The notes under the pieces: generated by a model
Database searches by the model: none
Told to the model about the DNA's origin: nothing
What the model saw: the letters and a program-made list of their open reading frames with translations, nothing else
Program-made: the position numbers and the translations under genes
Shown: positions 1 to 4,805 of the stretch, piece after piece
Layout: each line of letters opens with the position of its first letter
How positions within the stretch are numbered: position 1 is the first letter of the stretch
Source: Planctomycetota bacterium
GTDB lineage: Bacteria > Planctomycetota > Phycisphaerae > Tepidisphaerales > Tepidisphaeraceae
Reading direction: 5' to 3'
Assembly (NCBI GenBank): GCA_029777755.1
Contig: JAKORQ010000057.1
Span: 1-7,659 of the forward strand
DNA: 7,659 nucleotides

Positions 1-711
1 GTCGGCGACTACCGCATAGTCTCCCACGGCCAGCCCGGCCGCCTGGATGTCCTTCTCTGCAACTTGGCGGGCAATCATGGCGTCGCGGCCGTTTCCTTCC
101 AGCAGGGTGGGAATCTCCGTTAGCAGGCGAAAGGAGGTTTTCCCATCAACGCTCTGGAATCTGCCGAACTTTACCAGCAGGCGAAAGGTACTATCGGTGA
201 CGAGTTGAGCTTGCGCCCCCATGCTCCATCCAATGCGATCGATGCGGCCGGCCAGGCCGCCGGGATACAATACCGCCATGCCGGGTTTGATGCCCTCGAC
301 CGGGCCCTGCAGGGAGAGGGCATTGCGCCAACTGGTGTCCTTGCCGGCGACATGCATGGGCCTGCTGAACTCCCGCAGGTTGCCCAATGCCTCGCGGTCG
401 GCGTTGATCTTTTCCAGGCGGCGAAGCTGCTCGGTAAGGTGCGCAACCTCGATACGCAGTTGGCGGTTCTCCTGGGCGATTTCCTGGTAACTGCGCTGGG
501 CGCTGGCGGGACTTTCCGGGTCCGGCCGCTGGGGAAAAAGTCTATGGTGAACTGCTAGTGAGACGCTGCGAAGGGGGTATGATACCGGGGCATAAAGGCG
601 CTGAAGCTGAGCCCGGGCCTTGTCGGTCAAAGGCTTGGGGTTCACCAGCACGCTGGCCGCCGCCACAAGCAGCAGGGCAGCGTAGATTCTGTTGAAGGTG
701 ACAAACCGCAT
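1..711 (-). CDS. mreC: Rod shape-determining protein MreC, C-terminus cut by window edge
   Basis: MreC is a bitopic inner-membrane protein that organises the lateral cell-wall elongation machinery with MreB, MreD, RodA and PBP2. From the ATG at 711 the frame stays open for 237 codons to base 1. Residues 9-23 form a single hydrophobic membrane anchor after a short basic N-terminus. Residues about 72-110 are a charged heptad-like coiled coil (IAQENRQLRIEVAHLTEQL). The beta-domain follows, with typical MreC phrases: GMAVLYPGGLAGRI at 144-157 and AQLVTDSTFRLLV at 168-180. The VGDYAVVAD end at 229-237 matches the place where family members usually read GD-x-V-V-T-S-G, so perhaps 30-60 residues lie beyond the edge. 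No clear Shine-Dalgarno precedes 711. The start is chosen because it places the anchor correctly and no better codon lies just upstream. Recognition is by pattern. A generic coiled-coil membrane protein is the alternative. Confidence 0.82.
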   Translation of the reverse strand, partial: MRFVTFNRIYAALLLVAAASVLVNPKPLTDKARAQLQRLYAPVSYPLRSVSLAVHHRLFPQRPDPESPASAQRSYQEIAQENRQLRIEVAHLTEQLRRLEKINADREALGNLREFSRPMHVAGKDTSWRNALSLQGPVEGIKPGMAVLYPGGLAGRIDRIGWSMGAQAQLVTDSTFRLLVKFGRFQSVDGKTSFRLLTEIPTLLEGNGRDAMIARQVAEKDIQAAGLAVGDYAVVAD

Positions 712-769
712 CGGGCGAAGGATGATTATGCTGCTGAAGCGGTGGTTAAGAAAGAGTAATGCGAAGTGA

Positions 770-799
770 GCGGGATCACCTCGCAACTGCCTTTCCCGC
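770..799. other. Inverted repeat in the mreC leader
   Basis: GCGGGA at 770-775 is the exact reverse complement of TCCCGC at 794-799, with 18 bases between. On the minus strand it lies 58 bases upstream of the mreC ATG, so it could be a leader stem in that transcript. There is no T-run after it, so it is not an obvious terminator. It could be chance in GC-rich DNA. Confidence 0.25.
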
Positions 800-817
800 C
801 CACATGAGGCGATCACC

Positions 818-847
818 ACTACAGGATGGGCCGGATTTATTTGCCAA
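818..847 (-). promoter_or_regulatory. Candidate sigma70-type promoter for mreC
   Basis: Read on the minus strand, TTGGCA (847-842, five of six matches to the -35 consensus) is followed after 18 bases by TGTAGT (823-818, four of six matches to the -10 consensus). This would give a leader of about 100 bases before the mreC ATG. The match is by eye only, and the leader also contains the stem at 770-799. Confidence 0.25.
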
Positions 848-859
848 GCTCACTAATAA

Positions 860-877
860 GCGATAAAAGGTTATCGC
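860..877. promoter_or_regulatory. Perfect palindrome, operator candidate between mreC and kinase gene
   Basis: GCGATAA (860-866), AAGG, TTATCGC (871-877) gives two perfect 7-base arms around a 4-base centre. It sits between the divergent genes, 13 bases beyond the candidate mreC -35 element and 70 bases before the kinase-gene ATG. The position and the AT-rich arms suit a dimeric-repressor operator. A small RNA hairpin is equally possible. No T-run follows, so a terminator is unlikely. Confidence 0.4.
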
Positions 878-911
878 GGGCTAGGTTAAAAAGTATCAGT
901 TGATCTATTAC

Positions 912-916
912 GGAGG
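912..916 (+). promoter_or_regulatory. Strong Shine-Dalgarno GGAGG upstream of kinase gene
   Basis: GGAGG is a strong ribosome-binding core, but it is 30 bases before the ATG at 947, too far to serve that start. The codon at a usable distance is TTG at 927 (10 bases after the core), which opens a separate 19-codon frame ending at 986. The site therefore casts doubt on the kinase start or points to a leader peptide. Confidence 0.45.
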
Positions 917-946
917 AGCACAAGGATTGCGATTTCGTGATGGATC

Positions 947-2254
947 ATGGTTCCGCGGCGCGCGGCACAAGGACGTGAGGTTGTAGCTTCCGTGGCAGCA
1001 AACTCATCCAATCCCTTAATCGATAACGTCATCCGGCAAGTGCTGGCTGGAGACGAGGAATTTCAGACGTTCGGCAGCAGCCTGCATTCCGAAACCGGAA
1101 TGGCCGACTATCGGTTCGCGACGGAGAATGACCCGCACGACCCGGAGACCGTTTTCTGGCAAACACGCTGGGGCGGTAACTTCGTCTTCGTCTCGAAGAG
1201 CAAAGACCTGGTCCGCGAAACCGCGGAACAGTTTTCCAAGTCGGGGTTCCTGCTTGAGCGGCCGATCGGCCATATAAAGCAGCCGTTCAAGTTCCTGCCG
1301 TTCCTTGGCTCCAAGATCCATTACTTCATCGCCCGCAAGATGCAGCTCATCCCGCCGGGCGATATCACCGATCGCTTCACCTACATGGTGGAGCTATCCG
1401 TTGACAAGAAGAACGACCGCTACGTCGTGACCAAGCGCGTGCCCACCGATGAGTGGGTCATCAATCGCCTCAAGCGCCGCTGGCCGGAACTGCCTTACGA
1501 CACGGTCGAAAAGCGCGCGAAAAAGTTCACCGAGAAGATCTTCCCGCTGTTCCTTACGCGCGAGGCGGCCATCCTGAAGATCCTCCAGGAACACCTTCCG
1601 CACGAGTACCGCAACCGCGTGCCGCAGTGCGTGCATGTGGAGAAGGATTCCCGCGGGTTTGTTCGCCTCATGCAGATGAACTGGCTGCGGAACGGCGGCA
1701 AGCCGCTGCGACAGCTTGAGTTTGCCCTGCAAGCGGCCGACCTGTTGCGGGCTGTGCATGACGCGGCCGAGGTGATCCACCTTGACCTGCGCCTGGACAA
1801 CATGGTCGTCACCCACAATGGCGTTGGCTTCGTGGACTTTGGCTCGGCGGTGCGCGTCGGCGAGGACATCAGCTCCAACCCGCTGCTGGCCACGCTGTAT
1901 GGCGAGCTGATGAAGACCAGCCATATCCAGCGCATGCTGGACCAGATGACGATCTCCGGCCACGTGACGGCCGAGCATATCTGCAACAGCCGCGGCAAGG
2001 TGGACAAGGCGGTGGACGTGTTCTATCTCGCGGTGCAGTTCAACAGCCCGCACGACAACCCCGACCTGAAGGAACTGATCGAGTTCCACCCCGGTTCGGA
2101 CGAGGCTATCGCGCTGCAGCAGCTCACTCGACAGGTGCTCACGCCGCCCGACCCCAGCAATCCGCCTATCAAGACGGCCAAGGACGTACTCAAGTCCCTG
2201 GAACTGCTGGCCGAGGAACTGTACGGCGCCGTGCCGAGCCTGGTTGCTGACTGA
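947..2254 (+). CDS. Atypical Ser/Thr protein-kinase-like protein
   Basis: This 435-residue protein has a protein-kinase-like C-terminal two thirds and no predicted membrane segment. Landmarks are K163 in YVVTKRVP (beta-3 lysine), E206 in REAAIL (helix C glutamate), H278-L-D280-L-R-L-D-N285 (catalytic loop) and D297-F-G (magnesium loop). D357 in DKAVDVFYLAV looks like the helix F aspartate. The catalytic set therefore appears complete, and activity is plausible. Odd points: no clear glycine-rich loop before K163, arginine at R282 where Ser/Thr kinases usually have lysine two after the catalytic Asp, no recognisable APE after DFG, and about 140 N-terminal residues of unknown fold. The substrate is unknown. 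The stop at 938-940 blocks upstream extension in frame. ATG 947 lacks a well-placed Shine-Dalgarno. GTG at 992, preceded by GAGGT at 977-981, is a good alternative giving 420 residues. A lipopolysaccharide- or small-molecule-kinase relative cannot be excluded. Confidence 0.8.
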   Translation: MVPRRAAQGREVVASVAANSSNPLIDNVIRQVLAGDEEFQTFGSSLHSETGMADYRFATENDPHDPETVFWQTRWGGNFVFVSKSKDLVRETAEQFSKSGFLLERPIGHIKQPFKFLPFLGSKIHYFIARKMQLIPPGDITDRFTYMVELSVDKKNDRYVVTKRVPTDEWVINRLKRRWPELPYDTVEKRAKKFTEKIFPLFLTREAAILKILQEHLPHEYRNRVPQCVHVEKDSRGFVRLMQMNWLRNGGKPLRQLEFALQAADLLRAVHDAAEVIHLDLRLDNMVVTHNGVGFVDFGSAVRVGEDISSNPLLATLYGELMKTSHIQRMLDQMTISGHVTAEHICNSRGKVDKAVDVFYLAVQFNSPHDNPDLKELIEFHPGSDEAIALQQLTRQVLTPPDPSNPPIKTAKDVLKSLELLAEELYGAVPSLVAD

Positions 2255-2545
2255 TAGCCGAGCGGTTGCGAAGCAGGGGTTGCTGCGCCGGTTCCCTTTT
2301 CACCAACGCAAAGACGGGACGACGGCAGACGACGAAGTCTGGAAGTACACCGCTTGCCATCCTTGACTTTGGTTATGGGGACATTCCGTGCGCGGACAGA
2401 ATGGCACGAAGTAGAGCCGGTCGGCACCGATCTGCAAGATCTTATCGCACGCAAAGATAGGATGATCACGCCTAACCCAGAGTCGGGGCATCCCGGCAGC
2501 GCGGGCAGAAGTGGAGCGGGCGGAGGACCGTCCGCTCCATCCGTT
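2255..2545. other. Convergent intergenic region, no supported gene
   Basis: This 291-base gap separates the kinase-gene stop from the stop of the PEP-CTERM gene, so two transcripts converge here. Several short frames cross it, but none has both a ribosome-binding site and convincing protein character. The most protein-like is a 63-codon minus-strand frame at 2491-2300 with a cysteine pair (CPRTEC). I see no T-run terminator for the kinase gene. The strong stem at 2511-2540 lies at the right end. Confidence 0.5.
2511..2540. terminator. Strong GC-rich hairpin just after PEP-CTERM stop
   Basis: GGAGCGGGCGG (2513-2523), loop AGGA, CCGTCCGCTCC (2528-2538) forms an 11-base stem with one G-T wobble. 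T2512-A2539 and a G-T pair at 2511-2540 extend it. On the minus strand it begins 5 bases after the PEP-CTERM gene's stop, the usual place for a 3' end. Neither side has a T-run, so it may be a transcript-stabilising 3' stem or an atypical terminator serving both converging genes. Confidence 0.5.
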
Positions 2546-3397
2546 CTACTTCCTTCGCCTTCGCATCAGGGCCATGCCTGCTACCGCAATCGCGCCCAGG
2601 CCGGCCGGTTCGGGAACCAGGCCGGTGCTTATGTTGTCGATGGCGTTGCCGGAGGTGAGTCGCATATGGACGCCCTCGAACTCGCTGGACAATGCACCAT
2701 ACTCGGCCAGGGTATTGAATGTCTTGGAGAAGGAAGTGGCCGGGCTGTTGGGATCCAGGTCCAGCAGTGTCCCGCCAGCCGTGAGGTCCCACACATGCAT
2801 GGTGGCCGTGAGCGTCGCGTCATCCAGTTCCACCTGCACGCGATACCAGTGGTTGAAAATCGGGGCCACCGCGCTGATGTACCTGGAGCCAAATGATGCC
2901 GCGCGGAAGCCGAACCTGGTGGAGCCGCTGGAGACTATCCCCGCGCCCAGCCCCACTTCACTCTGGTCAAACAGTCCGTCGCCGTCATGATCCTTCCAAC
3001 CTCCGACCTGGAGCTCCCCGCTTGGTGTGCCATCGGCCGGCCAGTAACAGTCAAAGTGGTACTGCGAGCCGGGGTTCAGTCCCTTGTTTGCGCCGATGTA
3101 GTTGATGCCGCTGACAGTGATTGAGGAACTTGCCCGCACGGCCTTCCCGCCTGCGTACAGTCCCGAGCTGCTGGTGTTGTAGACCCAGCCCTTGCTGTCG
3201 CTGGCGGAGTCGGACCATCCTCCCTGGTTGCCGGGGGTGGTGAACGAGCGGTCGGTGGTGGCAAGCGGGGTGGTAGATCCCTGGGTGAGGGAGCCGGCGG
3301 TGTAGTTGTCGAAATCGATCGTGGCGGAGTGCGCCGCCGCCGCGGACAGCATCACGATCGTGCAGGCGCCAAGACGTCGAGAACCAGCGAAGTTCAT
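2546..3397 (-). CDS. PEP-CTERM exported protein with an EF-hand-type loop
   Basis: This 283-residue protein looks secreted and surface-sorted. Residues 1-25 form a signal peptide (basic start, hydrophobic core, AAAHSA cleavage region). The C-terminus has P262-E-P264, a short hydrophobic helix at about 265-278 and RRRR at 279-282, the PEP-CTERM signal processed by an exosortase in families that carry it. No exosortase gene is in the window. The body is rich in Gly, Ser and Thr and looks like a beta-sandwich, perhaps concanavalin/LamG-like; that fold is inference. At 136-147, DHDGDGLFDQSE fits a 12-residue EF-hand loop with Asp at positions 1, 3, 5 and 9 and Glu at 12, so one calcium site is likely. 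The start at 3397 is chosen because GGGAGG lies 5 bases upstream and the signal peptide then begins correctly. A longer frame to 3484 would bury it. The gene is divergent from the XylR-like regulator. Exact function unknown. Confidence 0.85.
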   Translation of the reverse strand: MNFAGSRRLGACTIVMLSAAAAHSATIDFDNYTAGSLTQGSTTPLATTDRSFTTPGNQGGWSDSASDSKGWVYNTSSSGLYAGGKAVRASSSITVSGINYIGANKGLNPGSQYHFDCYWPADGTPSGELQVGGWKDHDGDGLFDQSEVGLGAGIVSSGSTRFGFRAASFGSRYISAVAPIFNHWYRVQVELDDATLTATMHVWDLTAGGTLLDLDPNSPATSFSKTFNTLAEYGALSSEFEGVHMRLTSGNAIDNISTGLVPEPAGLGAIAVAGMALMRRRRK

Positions 3398-3402
3398 ATG
3401 AG

Positions 3403-3408
3403 CCTCCC
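3403..3408 (-). promoter_or_regulatory. Shine-Dalgarno for PEP-CTERM gene
   Basis: GGGAGG read on the minus strand, 5 bases before the ATG at 3397. It decides that start over the longer in-frame ATG at 3484. Confidence 0.8.
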
Positions 3409-3476
3409 GTTTATGAGATATGACGACACACGATGACACGCGACCACGTATGCGTGTGCGTCCAGCAACTTGCACA

Positions 3477-3498
3477 TTTGGCAATGAGAATAGCCAAA
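3477..3498. promoter_or_regulatory. Operator candidate TTTGGC-N10-GCCAAA
   Basis: TTTGGC (3477-3482) and GCCAAA (3493-3498) are perfect inverted 6-base arms. Their centres are 16 bases apart, about one and a half helical turns. Another GCCAAA lies at 3527-3532, 34 bases after the second arm in the same orientation. Repeated half-sites in the gap next to an AraC-type regulator gene are what autoregulation would look like. That the neighbouring regulator binds here is inference. Confidence 0.4.
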
Positions 3499-3575
3499 GA
3501 GGCCCACCTGAACCTCATTTGATTGCGCCAAACATATTCAATTTTGCGACAGCACCGGGTATCGTCAGGTGCATC

Positions 3576-4709
3576 ATGCACAGAAGGCGGGTCGGAATCC
3601 TGTTTGACACCGTCGGGGCGTTCGGGAGAGGCGCTTTCCGCGGCATCAACCGATACTGCCTGCTGGCGCGGCACTGGACACTGCAGGAGCCGCCGCTGGC
3701 CAGCCACTGGGCGCCGGTTCGCTGGGAAGACTGGCCGGTCGATGGCTTCATCATGCAGATCAACGGCGAGGAGATGCTGAGAAAAGCCCTGAAGCTCAGT
3801 GTGCCGATCGTGAACATCTCCGGCAGCCTGCTGGATACGCCCTTGCCGAGTGTCTTTGTCGATGATGTCGCGGTTGGCCGGCTGGCGGCAGGTCACTTCA
3901 TCGATCGTGGCTTTCGCAGCTTCGCTTACCTGGGGCGACCGGACACCGGATTCTCGGCCAAGCGCAAACGCGGGTTCATCGCCCGTCTCAAGGAAGCGGG
4001 ATTCCCCTGCGAAGTGCACGAAAGCTGGCTGGAGCTGGATGATGGAACGCAGGTTAAGTGGCTGCGGTCATTGCCCCATCCAACTGCGCTTTTTGTCTAC
4101 AACGACCAGCGTGCCCGTGCCACGCTTCAGCAATGCCAGCAACTGGGCATCGCCGTGCCGGAGCAACTGGCGATCCTGGGCGTCGATGATGACGAGCTTT
4201 TCCGCGACCTGGGCGGGCTGTCGCTATCGAGCATACAGACGCCGGCGGAGGAGGTTGGATATCGCGCGGCGGCACTGCTTGATGCGATGATGGAAGGCGG
4301 CAAGCCGCCGCGCCGCCCGATTCTCCTGCCGCCGGGACTGCTGCGGGTTCGCCACAGCACCGACACGCTTGCTTTGCACGATCCGGACATGGCCCTGGCC
4401 ATGCGCTTTATCCGTGAGCATGCGCACGAGGCGATACAGGTGCGCGACGTCGCGAAGGCGGCGCTGATTGGCCGACGTTCGCTGGAGCGTCGCTTTCGTG
4501 CGGCCCTGGGTCGCAGTCCGCTGGATGAGATCATGCGCGTTCGCCTTGATCGCGCCCGGCAACTGCTGATCGAGACCAACCTGAAGATGCCGGACATCGC
4601 CCGCCGCAGCGGCTTTGCCAGCGCTACCTACATGGCGACGGCTTTCGGCAGGATGTATGGCATGTCGCCGAGGGCGTACCGCAAGCGCTTCGCTCGTGGA
4701 GGGGTTTGA
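3576..4709 (+). CDS. XylR-like transcriptional regulator (LacI-type sensor plus AraC-type HTH)
   Basis: This 377-residue regulator resembles E. coli XylR (392 residues) in architecture. Residues 5-265 resemble the periplasmic-binding-protein sensor of LacI/GalR regulators: VGILFDTVGAFGRGAFRGI at 8-26, VFVDDVAVGRLAAGHFIDRG at 93-112, ALFVYNDQRA at 171-180 and AILGVDDDELF at 199-209. Residues about 272-373 are an AraC/XylS double helix-turn-helix, with VRDVAKAALIGRRSLERRFR at 289-308 and the second helix pair PDIARRSGFASATYMATAFG at 339-358, ending in GMSPRAYRKRF. A sugar or sugar-derived ligand is likely, but its identity cannot be read from sequence. ATG 3576 is chosen because AGGTG (3567-3571) precedes it and the sensor domain then starts at once. 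The open frame reaches 3420, but that extension overlaps the control region. The gene is divergent from the PEP-CTERM gene, its likeliest target, and no pentose-catabolism genes are nearby. Confidence 0.88.
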   Translation: MHRRRVGILFDTVGAFGRGAFRGINRYCLLARHWTLQEPPLASHWAPVRWEDWPVDGFIMQINGEEMLRKALKLSVPIVNISGSLLDTPLPSVFVDDVAVGRLAAGHFIDRGFRSFAYLGRPDTGFSAKRKRGFIARLKEAGFPCEVHESWLELDDGTQVKWLRSLPHPTALFVYNDQRARATLQQCQQLGIAVPEQLAILGVDDDELFRDLGGLSLSSIQTPAEEVGYRAAALLDAMMEGGKPPRRPILLPPGLLRVRHSTDTLALHDPDMALAMRFIREHAHEAIQVRDVAKAALIGRRSLERRFRAALGRSPLDEIMRVRLDRARQLLIETNLKMPDIARRSGFASATYMATAFGRMYGMSPRAYRKRFARGGV

Positions 4710-4762
4710 GATGCACAGGGGTGAATGAAGTGGAGCAGGTGCTCTACGTGGCAAAAACATCA

Positions 4763-4794
4763 GGGGACTTGCAGGCTTCGGCCCGCAAGTCCCC
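4763..4794. terminator. Bidirectional terminator with UUCG tetraloop
   Basis: GGGGACTTGC (4763-4772) pairs perfectly with GCAAGTCCCC (4785-4794). Inside, after one A/C mismatch, GGC and GCC close a TTCG loop, giving the very stable C(UUCG)G tetraloop on the plus transcript. ATCTTT follows on the plus strand. On the minus strand TTTTT follows after five bases. The stem lies 53 bases after the regulator's stop and 11 bases after the phosphorylase's stop, so it can end both converging transcripts. The minus-strand side has the better T-run. Confidence 0.82.
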
Positions 4795-4805
4795 ATCTTT
4801 ACGTG

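Larger units (their letters stand above)
3398..3575. promoter_or_regulatory. Divergent control region between PEP-CTERM gene and regulator
   Basis: This 178-base region must hold the promoters of both divergent genes. It is visibly more AT-rich toward 3470-3550 than the flanking genes. I could not pick a -35/-10 pair with confidence on either strand. It contains the hyphenated palindrome at 3477-3498, a third GCCAAA at 3527-3532, three CACG words spaced exactly 8 bases apart (3429, 3437, 3445), and CACACG (3427-3432) facing CGTGTG (3453-3458). The frame of the regulator stays open back to 3420, but an N-terminal extension through this region has no ribosome-binding site. Confidence 0.5.

Noticed and set aside
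773..782. GGATCACCTC, identical to part of the 16S rRNA 3' end.
   Set aside because: Only ten bases match, the CCTTT tail is not contiguous, and the upstream sequence is not rRNA. Treated as coincidence.
1394..2089. 231-codon minus-strand frame opposite the kinase gene.
   Set aside because: Antisense shadow of a gene with clear catalytic motifs; composition and repeated HLGR/VHLHE-type words reflect GC-rich codons.
2354..2896. 180-codon plus-strand frame crossing the convergent gap and the PEP-CTERM gene.
   Set aside because: It is mostly antisense to the PEP-CTERM gene, which has its own ribosome-binding site, signal peptide and sorting tail.
3420..3575. N-terminal extension of the XylR-like regulator to the ATG at 3420.
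   Set aside because: The extension has no ribosome-binding site, no family similarity, and covers the divergent control region. ATG 3576 starts directly at the sensor domain.
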